From Candidatus Wallbacteria bacterium (GTDB lineage Bacteria; Muiribacteriota; JAQTZZ01): 31,102 bases of DNA. Position 1 is the stretch's first letter; each line of letters opens with the position of its first letter. The stretch is taken from positions 1-31,102 of the forward strand of contig JAQTZZ010000033.1 of the NCBI GenBank assembly GCA_028687545.1, written 5' to 3'. A program made the translations under genes and the position numbers. The notes under the pieces were generated by a model. It made no database searches and was not told the origin of the DNA. It saw nothing but the letters and a program-made list of their open reading frames with translations. This document shows, piece by piece, positions 1-6,828 of this stretch.

Positions 1-72
1 ATAATCCAGAAAGAAGACAGGCTTCCTTTTGTCTGCAAGGATAGATGCGAATAATGTATCTTGAAGATTCAT
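1..72 (-). CDS. otsB: Partial trehalose-6-phosphate phosphatase-like HAD protein (N-terminus only)
   Basis: Only the first 24 codons are in the window; the gene runs off the left edge. The visible peptide begins MNLQDTLFASIL and ends PVFFLDY, which matches the hydrophobic strand leading into the HAD nucleophile motif (usually FLDYDGTL) of trehalose-6-phosphate phosphatases. The first Asp of that motif is the last-but-one residue visible. The ATG lies 26 nt after the stop codon of the beta-phosphoglucomutase gene on the same strand, so it is probably the third gene of the operon. The SD site is weak. Family and context support OtsB, but other HAD phosphatases share this motif, so the name is tentative. 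Confidence 0.5.
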   Translation of the reverse strand, partial: MNLQDTLFASILADKRKPVFFLDY

Positions 73-98
73 GCTTTACAATTTAAAGTTACAGTTTA

Positions 99-875
99 TT
101 AATGGGTCGGGCTTGATTCACGGCTGAACCAGCTGTCAAGGGACCCTACACTGATCTCGGAAAGGTCGGAGACCACCAGGTCTGCTCCATTTTCCAGCAG
201 TTCTTTCCGGTTATTTTCCCGGGCTATACCAAGCACCAGGCCAAAACCGCCGTTCCTGCCTGCCTGCACTCCTGAAGTAGCGTCCTCGAAAACTATGGCC
301 CTATCAGGAGCGACTCCGAGTTGGGATGCGGCTGTTATGAATATATCACCGTGAGGCTTACCTTTCAACCCGAGCTGTGCTGAAACTTCCCCGCAGACTC
401 TGGCCTCAAAAAGTGTCTCCAGTTTTGCAGAGCTGAGTATTGCACTGCAGTTTTTCGAAGAGGAGGCGACACCGACTTTTACACCTGCCTTGATGAAGTC
501 TCTGATCAAGGCCACAGTGGACTCAAAAACCTCCACACCCTGTTCTTCAAGCACTTCATTGAATTTCAGGTTTTTCCTGTTTCCGATTCCGCAGACTGTT
601 TCCGAACCTGGAGCATCGTCCGGATTTCCGAAGGGAATGAATATCGACCTGGATTCGAGGAATGATTTCACTCCCTGATACCTTGGCTTGCCGTCAACGA
701 AAGTCAGGTAATCTCTCTCATAGGTGAATTCCGCGAAACTCTCCCTGTCCCGCTCCTGCCTGAGCCTCAGATATTCGTCGAAAGTCTCTTTCCAGGCTCT
801 GGCATGAACCTTGGCGGTTTTCGTGACTACACCGTCCAGGTCGAAGATCGCTGCTTCAAAATTCAAGCTTGCCAT
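99..875 (-). CDS. pgmB: Beta-phosphoglucomutase-like HAD hydrolase, GH65-associated subfamily
   Basis: A 258-residue HAD-superfamily phosphosugar mutase, expected to convert beta-glucose-1-phosphate to glucose-6-phosphate in the cytoplasm. The nucleophile and acid/base Asp are D12 and D14 in FDLDGVVTKTAK. Motif II is the Ser-rich VASSSKN stretch, and the metal-binding motif is VFEDATSGVQAG. The cap holds a YLTFVDGKPRYQGVKSFL stretch typical of the long-cap mutases found beside or fused to GH65 phosphorylases. The start is set by an AGAGGAGG SD site just upstream of the ATG at 875; nine further in-frame upstream codons lack an SD. The start lies inside the end of the GH65 gene (20-nt overlap), so translation is probably coupled. 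It would consume the beta-glucose-1-phosphate the GH65 enzyme releases. Confidence 0.9.
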   Translation of the reverse strand: MASLNFEAAIFDLDGVVTKTAKVHARAWKETFDEYLRLRQERDRESFAEFTYERDYLTFVDGKPRYQGVKSFLESRSIFIPFGNPDDAPGSETVCGIGNRKNLKFNEVLEEQGVEVFESTVALIRDFIKAGVKVGVASSSKNCSAILSSAKLETLFEARVCGEVSAQLGLKGKPHGDIFITAASQLGVAPDRAIVFEDATSGVQAGRNGGFGLVLGIARENNRKELLENGADLVVSDLSEISVGSLDSWFSRESSPTH

Positions 876-3234
876 GGCGATCCTCCTCTGATTGCACTGC
901 AATCCTGGATCTTTTCACTCGTCTGCTGGAATCAACTCTCATTTCCCGGTCGTGAATTGTAATTGTCAGCGGTTTTCCGGAAATTAAAGTGACTTTTGTC
1001 TCCTGGCTGGAAGATTCCACTTCCAGCAGCCTTCCCTGGAAACAGATCCGGAATTTGAGCTGCTTCCATTGTTTTGGAAGTTCAGGGTTGACCGAGAGCC
1101 TGCCTCCTGTCTGGGAAATGCCGCCGAAGCCGTTGACAGCTGACTGCCAGGTGCCGCCGAGGCAGGCGGTGTGAATGCCGGCCTTGGTGTTTTTCTGGCG
1201 ATTCTGCAGATCCAGGGTGGCGGAAAGAGCGAAATATTCATAGGCATTGTCAATGTCCCCGGCTCTCAGCGCTGAAAGTGAGGCGAAGCTAGGACTTAGC
1301 GAGGAAACATGCAGTGTGCGGGGTTCATAATAGCGATGGTTGATTTCATGGGTTCTCTGGTCATAGTTGTCATGAAACAGGGTCAGGAAAACCGTCACAT
1401 CCGCCTGCTTGGCAAGCTGCATTCCTGCGACTTCCTGCTCAGGCGGGGCGACAGGCATGCCGCATTCGTCTTTCTCTAGTTTTCCCACTGATCTGAGCTT
1501 GAAATATCCCTCGAATTGCTCATAAAGCACAGTTTCCCCGATTTTTTTCTGGGGCAGGGCCAGGCCGTCGGCAATCACCATCCATCTTTCAGGCTCGCTG
1601 CCATCCAGACCAAGCTTTTTCTGAAGCCTCAGGTAGTTCTGAGGATTCTTTTTCAGACAGGCTTTCAGCTCCACTGCAGCTCTCCGCAGGTTCCAGGCTG
1701 CCAGGGAATTGGTGAAGAAATTGTTTTTCACGTCAGGATGCCATTCATCCGGCCCTGTGACCCTGATTATTTCCCAGGCTCCTGATTTACCTTTGACAGG
1801 CTGGACCCTTGATTCATAAAATCTGGCTGTTTCCAGCATGATCTCCAGGCCATGCCTTTCAAAAAAGCGCCTGTCTCCGGAAGTCTCCACATAATTCTGC
1901 ACGCCAAGCGCCACATCTGCGCAGATGTGGATTTCCTGCTCGCCGAACGGGAATCCGGGCGGGATTTCTTCAGATCCGTCCCCAGCGCTTTCCCAGGCGA
2001 ATTTAGCGCCTATATAGCCCTGAGCCCTGGCATTGCCCCTGGCACCATCCAGGGTGCGGTAGCGGTAATCGATCAGCCTGCGGGCATTTCTAGGCATGCA
2101 CCAGGTGTAAAAAGGCATCAGATAGATTTCAGTGTCCCAGAACACGTGTCCTGCATAGCCTTCGCCATGCAGTCCCTTGGCTGCTATGCTCCAGCAGTCC
2201 TCGCTCTGCGGAGCGAGCTGCAGCAGGTGGAAAATGGAGAATCTGAGAGCCTGCTGCGAAAGCTGGTCTCCTTTAATCTGAACGTCCGAGCAGTCCCAGT
2301 ATTTTTTCCAGCATTTCAGATGTGAGGAGAGGATTTTAGCAAGCCCTGCCTTTAAACTGGAATTTATTCCGTTTTCGCAGTGATTTTTCAGGGACCTGCA
2401 ATCTGAACTTTTCACTGCCGCGATATTGATATATTTCAGGAATTTCACTGCTGATCCTTTTTCTATCTTCACAGTCGCGGTTTCGCTGATCAGGTATCCG
2501 GATTGCCTGGATTTTACTGCTGCCCCGCCTGTAACCAGCTTTGCTCCGATTCCAATCACCCATGGATATTTTTCGCTGTTGTGACCCTGGAATTTCCTGC
2601 CGAACAGCTCCTGATATATTCCACCCTTTCCCAGAGCCGATGATTTCAGCATCTCTTTGTGCGGAGCCTGGTCATTGTTCCGCCTCTGCCAGTAGGAACA
2701 GGAGGCAGTAGCGTCAAGGCCTGCAGAGATTTCCACTTTCCCGCTCCAGTTTTCAGCAGTCACCTTTATTTCCTGGACTGCCAGTTCCAGGTTTTTGAGG
2801 CTCACGAATCTGCAGAGTTCGATCCTGGTGACCAGGCCCTGGCTGTCCCTGACCCTGGCGTCTGTGAAAAGCAGGCCCTGATACATGTCCAGGGTCTGGT
2901 GCAGGGAGATGATTTCCTGATCAGACACTGAATGGGAAACACAGTTTTCTGGTTTAGTGATTATGGAAAGCTGCCAGACATCAGGGGCGGTCGGCAGATA
3001 GGCGATGTTACCGGCGTCGCGGATAAAGGAGCCTTCGATAAAAGTGCCGCCTGCATAGGGAGCGGCAAAAGGGGTGGAAGTGCTGCGCAGACCCATGTGC
3101 CCGTTGGCGAGCGTGAAAATGGTTTCCAGGGCAGCCAGGCTTTCCCTGTCATGGCTTTCCTGGCTGATAAGCCAGGATTCGTCGGAAACCGGAGCCAGGC
3201 AGAGCGTTTTCCTGTTCTTCAAGATCTTTTCCAT
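856..3234 (-). CDS. Glycoside hydrolase family 65 disaccharide phosphorylase (trehalose/kojibiose/maltose type)
   Basis: A 792-residue GH65 enzyme of normal family length. These cytoplasmic inverting phosphorylases split an alpha-linked glucose disaccharide with phosphate to give beta-glucose-1-phosphate. Seen in the sequence: the GLHGEGYAGHVFWDTE substrate-site motif; GPDEWHPDVKNNFFTN, whose Glu (E497) aligns with the catalytic general acid; LAKQADVTVF; and the phosphate-site region YEPRTLHVSSLSP followed by GGTW and GFGG. The start at 3234 is chosen because of the AGGGGG SD site just upstream; an in-frame ATG at 3303 has none. The downstream mutase and probable trehalose phosphatase favour trehalose or trehalose-6-phosphate, but specificity within GH65 cannot be read safely from sequence alone. 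Confidence 0.92.
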   Translation of the reverse strand: MEKILKNRKTLCLAPVSDESWLISQESHDRESLAALETIFTLANGHMGLRSTSTPFAAPYAGGTFIEGSFIRDAGNIAYLPTAPDVWQLSIITKPENCVSHSVSDQEIISLHQTLDMYQGLLFTDARVRDSQGLVTRIELCRFVSLKNLELAVQEIKVTAENWSGKVEISAGLDATASCSYWQRRNNDQAPHKEMLKSSALGKGGIYQELFGRKFQGHNSEKYPWVIGIGAKLVTGGAAVKSRQSGYLISETATVKIEKGSAVKFLKYINIAAVKSSDCRSLKNHCENGINSSLKAGLAKILSSHLKCWKKYWDCSDVQIKGDQLSQQALRFSIFHLLQLAPQSEDCWSIAAKGLHGEGYAGHVFWDTEIYLMPFYTWCMPRNARRLIDYRYRTLDGARGNARAQGYIGAKFAWESAGDGSEEIPPGFPFGEQEIHICADVALGVQNYVETSGDRRFFERHGLEIMLETARFYESRVQPVKGKSGAWEIIRVTGPDEWHPDVKNNFFTNSLAAWNLRRAAVELKACLKKNPQNYLRLQKKLGLDGSEPERWMVIADGLALPQKKIGETVLYEQFEGYFKLRSVGKLEKDECGMPVAPPEQEVAGMQLAKQADVTVFLTLFHDNYDQRTHEINHRYYEPRTLHVSSLSPSFASLSALRAGDIDNAYEYFALSATLDLQNRQKNTKAGIHTACLGGTWQSAVNGFGGISQTGGRLSVNPELPKQWKQLKFRICFQGRLLEVESSSQETKVTLISGKPLTITIHDREMRVDSSRRVKRSRIAVQSEEDRHGKLEF

Positions 3235-3407
3235 GATGATTACCCCCTGAAGTTCTTCTATAAACTGATTATGACTGACAGCTGAGAAAAAATGAAGTAT
3301 CATTTCGCTTCATCCGGCAACAATCTGTAACAAAACATTTACGCCGAATTTACCTGAAAATGCCCTGATCCAGTCTATATTTAAAGAAAATAAGGACCGG
3401 GGGGTAC
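3235..3407. promoter_or_regulatory. Divergent promoter region between the GH65 operon and the exported-protein gene
   Basis: This 173-nt gap separates two divergent genes and must hold both promoters. For the plus-strand gene a weak candidate is CTGAAA (3354-3359), a 16-nt spacer and TATATT (3376-3381), followed by a purine-rich SD site (GGACCGGGGGG) before the ATG at 3408. I see no convincing minus-strand -35/-10 pair and no clear operator palindrome. The box assignment is an inference. Confidence 0.3.
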
Positions 3408-4451
3408 ATGAGAAACATTCTTTTAATTCTGATTCTTGCTGTCATGGTGGAAAACTGCCTCGCTTTTCCCAGAGACGGGATTCAGCTGATGATTTCTGAT
3501 AAGGTAGTCAATGAAATCCTGCCTCTGCTGATCAAGGCCGGAGATCCTGAGATCAGGAATCCCAGATTGACTTTTGGGGAAGGAGTGTTCATTTTCGAAT
3601 GCGACGCCAAGCCAGCTTTCATAGATTACCATGTCGAAGCAAAAGGTACTGTAACTGTTCTGATGGGTGGCCTGGACATCAATGTCCGGGAAATGAAGGC
3701 AAACGGCTCGTCCATCGGCGGCCTGGGCAAGGTGGTGCTGATGACTTTGGCAGACGGTTTGAACGATTATCTGAAAGGAACGCCGATCAAGGTCAGGGTG
3801 ATAGACCCGCTGATCGATGACGATTACCATGGAGGGGAGAGCGACGACATTTCCGGGATAGTCAGATTCGAGAACTGCGTGATCGGCCTGCCGGAAATGT
3901 ATCTGACCAAATTCCATTTCTATGAGGGATATGTATGCTTCGCCAATACCGAAGAGCAGCCTGAGCAGAAGCTTGGGGACATACAGCTCAATGTGGGAGA
4001 GGATGCGCTCAACAAGGCTGCTGAAGCGATCGAATCGATCATGGCCCAATCAGGGAACAGCCCGAAACTCAGAGTCAGTTTCTCTTCAGAAGGAGCTGTC
4101 TGGAACCTGGTGCTTCCTTCTTCTGAACAGGTGAAGATACATCTGCTCGGCGGATGCCCGGATCTCTATCATCTGAATTTCAAAATCGTGTCTATTGAAC
4201 CTGAAGCTTTACTTCAGGAAGAGTTGCTGGCTGAAATAGTAAAAGCTTCCAATACGCTGCTCGGCAGGGCTTTTGTCGGGGCACATCCCCATACCTGCCT
4301 GAAATATTCGGACAGGACCCTGAATTTCGTCCTGGACCTGCGCGATTTCGTCAAAACCAGGCTGCCTGTAAATTACGCTGTCAACGGCTTCACGACATCA
4401 GACGGATATTTCTCCCTGTCCGCCATGTCCACCAATGCGCCTGTGAATTGA
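3408..4451 (+). CDS. Exported protein of unknown function, possibly LmeA/DUF2993-like
   Basis: A 347-residue protein with a clear Sec signal peptide: a short basic N-terminus, the hydrophobic run ILLILILAVMV, and a probable signal peptidase I site after CLA (about residue 19). There are no further membrane spans. The mature part is rich in alternating hydrophobic beta-strand-like segments. An early stretch (MISDKVVNEILPLLIK, then VTVLMGGLDINVREMKANG) and the C-terminal stretch both loosely resemble the beta-rich, lipid-binding LmeA/DUF2993 fold, and the protein could hold two such units. This resemblance is by eye and weak. A strong GGGGGG-type SD site supports the start. It is a single gene, divergent from the GH65 operon and followed by a 390-nt gap. 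Confidence 0.8.
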   Translation: MRNILLILILAVMVENCLAFPRDGIQLMISDKVVNEILPLLIKAGDPEIRNPRLTFGEGVFIFECDAKPAFIDYHVEAKGTVTVLMGGLDINVREMKANGSSIGGLGKVVLMTLADGLNDYLKGTPIKVRVIDPLIDDDYHGGESDDISGIVRFENCVIGLPEMYLTKFHFYEGYVCFANTEEQPEQKLGDIQLNVGEDALNKAAEAIESIMAQSGNSPKLRVSFSSEGAVWNLVLPSSEQVKIHLLGGCPDLYHLNFKIVSIEPEALLQEELLAEIVKASNTLLGRAFVGAHPHTCLKYSDRTLNFVLDLRDFVKTRLPVNYAVNGFTTSDGYFSLSAMSTNAPVN

Positions 4452-4652
4452 ACCGGGTCTATACATTTGACAAAATGTTAGAGATCGGGTCTGGTCGTGC
4501 CTGATTACCTTACCCAAACTACGACTTGTCCCCATCTGATGGAAAATGGACCTGGTCTACAGAAGAATTATTCCCTTTTCCCAATACAGATTGTCTCACT
4601 CCATAATAGCCTCCAAACGCGTCAACCACAATGAAAAACAGTTAAATAAAGC
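4452..4652. other. Intergenic stretch without a recognisable gene
   Basis: About 200 nt between the exported-protein gene and the next promoter. It contains a 6-bp AT-rich inverted repeat (ACATTT at 4463-4468 and AAATGT at 4473-4478) and the short motif CGGGTCT twice (4454-4460 and 4486-4492). No ORF with an SD site, no intrinsic terminator and no transposon end is visible. It could be the remnant of a small repeat element, but I cannot show this. Confidence 0.4.
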
Positions 4653-4681
4653 TTGATTTTTGTATCGTAATCTTGTATAAT
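4653..4681 (+). promoter_or_regulatory. Sigma-70 promoter for the XRE/J-domain/TPR operon
   Basis: TTGATT (4653-4658), a 17-nt spacer and a perfect TATAAT (4676-4681). The -35 box matches the consensus at four of six positions, and the spacing is ideal. Transcription would begin near 4688, at the base of the first hairpin of the leader. This is the best promoter match in the window. Confidence 0.75.
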
Positions 4682-4687
4682 TAATTT

Positions 4688-4841
4688 AAGGGTGGAGAAA
4701 TCCACTTGAGCGCCGATTTAAAAACCGCAACTTCGCCGGGGCGCTATAACAAGTACCGACTAAAGCGCGATATTTTTTTTGGGAGAAAATAAGGCATCGC
4801 GCCCCCTAGTCAAAGGAAGTTGCAGAAAGAAAGGGGGCATC
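4688..4841 (+). promoter_or_regulatory. Structured 5' leader with mutually exclusive pairings and an anti-SD segment (unidentified cis-regulatory RNA)
   Basis: Seen by eye, all Watson-Crick: hairpin GTGGA (4692-4696), GAAA loop, TCCAC (4701-4705); AGCGCC (4709-4714) with GGCGCT (4740-4745); GCGCT (4741-4745) with AGCGC (4764-4768), followed by eight T (4773-4780), like a weak intrinsic terminator; GGGGCGC (4738-4744) with GCGCCCC (4799-4805), nested inside GCAACTTC (4727-4734) with GAAGTTGC (4816-4823); GCGCGAT (4765-4771) with ATCGCGC (4796-4802); and GCCCCCT (4801-4807) with AGGGGGC (4832-4838), which contains the SD site of the XRE gene. Several of these exclude one another, as in a riboswitch, attenuator or RNA thermometer. 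I do not recognise a known class; the switching role is inference. Confidence 0.55.
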
Positions 4842-5375
4842 ATGAACAACTCACTGGGTAAAGTATTCCAAAGCGAAAGGACGAAAAAGGGGTGGTCCAG
4901 GCATGACCTGGCAGTAATTCTCGGTTACAGCAATGTGCTCAAAGGCGTCAACCGCATCACAAAGTTAGAGGAGCGCGGTGAAGCTCCAGAAGAATTCCTC
5001 AAAACCATGATCAGGGCTTTCGACATTCCGATTGAAAGCATCAACCAGGCTCTTCAGCTGGAAAAACGGATTTTCCTTGAATCACTGTTCATCAAGCCTC
5101 ATTTTCTGATGAAGTTCATTCCTGGGGTCTATCTCACTGAAGACATCCCTGATGGAGTGTCGTTGCTCAATATCTGCCGGAAAGCGAAAAAAATGGCTGC
5201 CAGATTCCATCAGCCTGTGCGGATATTCTTCAGGGACTTCACTGTGCTGTGGGTTTACCACGACAGGCAAAAGATAGAGAGAAGTGTAATTGACGGCCCT
5301 GAATGTATTCCTGGCGCTGTCATAGGCAATAAGTTCTGCAGGTTCAATTTCAAGGTTGAGTCAGTTAAATCATGA
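4842..5375 (+). CDS. XRE-family helix-turn-helix regulator
   Basis: A 177-residue protein with an N-terminal helix-turn-helix at about residues 5-62: an LGKVFQSERTKKGWSRHDLA helix pair, then a KLEERGEAPEEFL segment, as in XRE/Cro-type DNA-binding domains. The remaining 115 residues are not recognised; they may bind a ligand or mediate dimerisation. The ATG at 4842 has a GGGGG SD site (4833-4837) inside the anti-SD pairing of the leader. A TTG at 4779 in the same frame lies in the leader and is unlikely to be used. It is the first gene of a tightly spaced operon and probably regulates it or itself. The target is unknown. Confidence 0.8.
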   Translation: MNNSLGKVFQSERTKKGWSRHDLAVILGYSNVLKGVNRITKLEERGEAPEEFLKTMIRAFDIPIESINQALQLEKRIFLESLFIKPHFLMKFIPGVYLTEDIPDGVSLLNICRKAKKMAARFHQPVRIFFRDFTVLWVYHDRQKIERSVIDGPECIPGAVIGNKFCRFNFKVESVKS

Positions 5376-5389
5376 TATGGAGGTGAACT

Positions 5390-5566
5390 ATGTATTGCCC
5401 AGGGAAAAGAGATGGACATATCTGCGGCAGAACTATCTACAAATGCAAGTATTGCGGAAATATCGGCTGCCAGAAGGTAGATAACAGCGTCTGTTCAAGC
5501 GTGCAGTTCCAGTATAGCCGTTGCCTGAGATGCGGGAAGCTCAATGCAGCTGTGCCGTATAGATGA
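5390..5566 (+). CDS. Zinc-ribbon-like microprotein (58 residues)
   Basis: A short ORF with a strong GGAGG SD site (5379-5383) six bases before the ATG, 14 nt after the XRE gene. The 58-residue product has eight cysteines (positions 3, 12, 19, 22, 27, 35, 45, 48), including CKYC (19-22) and CLRC (45-48). This pattern fits a two-knuckle zinc ribbon. No signal peptide or membrane span is visible. It might bind a partner protein or nucleic acid, or act as a zinc-responsive accessory factor. I cannot assign it to a family; the SD, spacing and Cys pattern are what support it as real. Confidence 0.7.
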   Translation: MYCPGKRDGHICGRTIYKCKYCGNIGCQKVDNSVCSSVQFQYSRCLRCGKLNAAVPYR

Positions 5567-5580
5567 ACAGGAGGTGACGT

Positions 5581-5763
5581 ATGTGGCAGAATCAGGAATT
5601 TATTAAAGACGAATGGTCGGAAAAGCATCCGACATCCCAGAAACTGCTGAGTGCAAAGTGCGGCGTAATAAATGAATGGCTTGCACATGAAATGAATAGA
5701 GGTTCTGATTTCAGCTATTTATGGAGAATACGTAAAATTTGTTCTGTATCAATTTCTATCTGA
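5581..5763 (+). CDS. Small protein of unknown function (60 residues)
   Basis: A 60-residue ORF with an excellent GGAGG SD site (5570-5574) six bases before the ATG, 14 nt after the zinc-ribbon gene. The spacing is identical to the previous junction, which argues for a translated operon member. The product is mixed and charged (MWQNQEFIKDEWSEKHP at the start) with one Cys, no signal peptide and no membrane span. No known domain is recognised. The next gene follows after 71 nt. Confidence 0.55.
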   Translation: MWQNQEFIKDEWSEKHPTSQKLLSAKCGVINEWLAHEMNRGSDFSYLWRIRKICSVSISI

Positions 5764-5834
5764 CATGGAGCTGGATAAATTTATCAGGAACAGAAGCATA
5801 AAGCCGGAATTAACCGAAAGGAGGTGACCAAACC

Positions 5835-6803
5835 ATGAAAGCTAATGAAAGCAGACTCAGAAATCCTTCCAGTTCAAATCATCATATACAATCAGATGAC
5901 GGAGCTGATTTCTTTCTGATTTTTTGGGGTACAGCAGCATGCATTTTCATATATTCTGTCCAGATTTTTTACTGCAATGTTGAAGCCATAGCTACGCTGA
6001 TCATTCTGCTCCCTGTTTTTAATCTGCTTTTCCTGAGTTTACAAGACAGGTGGTTACCTAAAAAAAGCATCATTTTTTTTGATGGAAGTAAAATAAGGTC
6101 TGATAGATCCCTGGAGAAATCTGCAGCAAAATTCGGTCTCTGCTTATTGATCTGCGATATGCTGATTACAGTTGGAGTCAGTTATTTCTGGATCAACAGA
6201 TATCTGGCTGAGGGTGCATACTGCGGCATCAGGATTTTCAAATTAGGTATTTCCCCTGATGTATCCAAATGGGTGTCTTTCTGCTTACTGGCATATGTGG
6301 CAAATTTTGTCAGCTCTACATTTAATCCTGCTGCACAGGAAAACAATGAGTATGAAGTCATATACCAGAATATTGATTATTTAAATGGAGTGATTGATTT
6401 CCCGGCTTTAATGGTCCAGCTGAGCCCACCTGATAAAGTAGCTGCAGCCATTGGCATCAATAATATACTCAGACATTACTATCGCGAGATACTCTCCGAA
6501 AATCTGGCAGCAAGACGGCAGATTGAGGAGCAGATAGTCCGGCTGATTGGATTATTTGCAAAGAAAGAAAAAAAGAAGGAGAAAAAGAAAAATCCGCTGG
6601 ATGACTGTTATGAGATCCTTGGTTGCACAAGGACTGATCCAATAGATATCATTAAGAAGAAATACAGGCAGAGAGCTAAAACAAATCATCCTGATGTATT
6701 TATTGCCAAAGGATTGGGCAGTAATTCCGTCAAAGCCGCAAGCGAGAAATTCCGTCAAATAAACGAGGCATACGAGAAAATAAAGAAGGCAAGAAACTTC
6801 TGA
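5835..6803 (+). CDS. Membrane-anchored J-domain (DnaJ-like) protein
   Basis: A 322-residue protein with a hydrophobic N-terminal half and a C-terminal J-domain. Likely membrane segments are at about residues 26-46, 51-70, 101-121 and 147-163. A helical region (about 175-240) leads to a lysine/glutamate-rich linker (243-253). The J-domain (about 254-322) contains YEILGC, the KKKYRQRAKTNHPD segment with the HPD motif at 285-287 needed to stimulate Hsp70 ATPase, and a terminal EKFRQINEAYEKIKK helix. The layout resembles DjlA-type membrane J-proteins (membrane part first, J-domain last), but I cannot confirm a TerB-like domain. A near-perfect GGAGGTGA SD site precedes the ATG. It presumably recruits DnaK to the membrane for the adjacent TPR proteins; that is inference. 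Confidence 0.85.
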   Translation: MKANESRLRNPSSSNHHIQSDDGADFFLIFWGTAACIFIYSVQIFYCNVEAIATLIILLPVFNLLFLSLQDRWLPKKSIIFFDGSKIRSDRSLEKSAAKFGLCLLICDMLITVGVSYFWINRYLAEGAYCGIRIFKLGISPDVSKWVSFCLLAYVANFVSSTFNPAAQENNEYEVIYQNIDYLNGVIDFPALMVQLSPPDKVAAAIGINNILRHYYREILSENLAARRQIEEQIVRLIGLFAKKEKKKEKKKNPLDDCYEILGCTRTDPIDIIKKKYRQRAKTNHPDVFIAKGLGSNSVKAASEKFRQINEAYEKIKKARNF

Positions 6804-6828
6804 TCTCGAATGTAAAAAGGGGGCATTC

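Noticed and set aside
1852-2325. 157-residue plus-strand ORF
   Set aside because: It lies antisense inside the GH65 gene, whose family motifs run through this stretch; it has no SD site or recognisable domain.
3423-4049. 208-residue minus-strand ORF
   Set aside because: It is antisense to the exported-protein gene, which has a signal peptide and a strong SD site; the antisense product shows no domain.
4454-4492. Repeated CGGGTCT motif as a REP or IS end
   Set aside because: Two short copies only, no inverted partner or target duplication; too little to call a mobile element.
4688-4841. Known riboswitch classes, a retron msr-msd RNA, an integron attC site or a CIRCE element
   Set aside because: The conserved cores of riboswitch classes I know are not seen, there is no reverse transcriptase or integrase, the attC RYYYAAC/GTTRRRY boxes are missing, and the CIRCE inverted repeat is absent.
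5765-5827. 20-codon ORF between the 60-residue gene and the J-domain gene
   Set aside because: The ATG nearly overlaps the previous stop and the stop lies in the SD of the next gene, but it has no SD of its own and is too short to judge. It could be a coupling peptide; not annotated.
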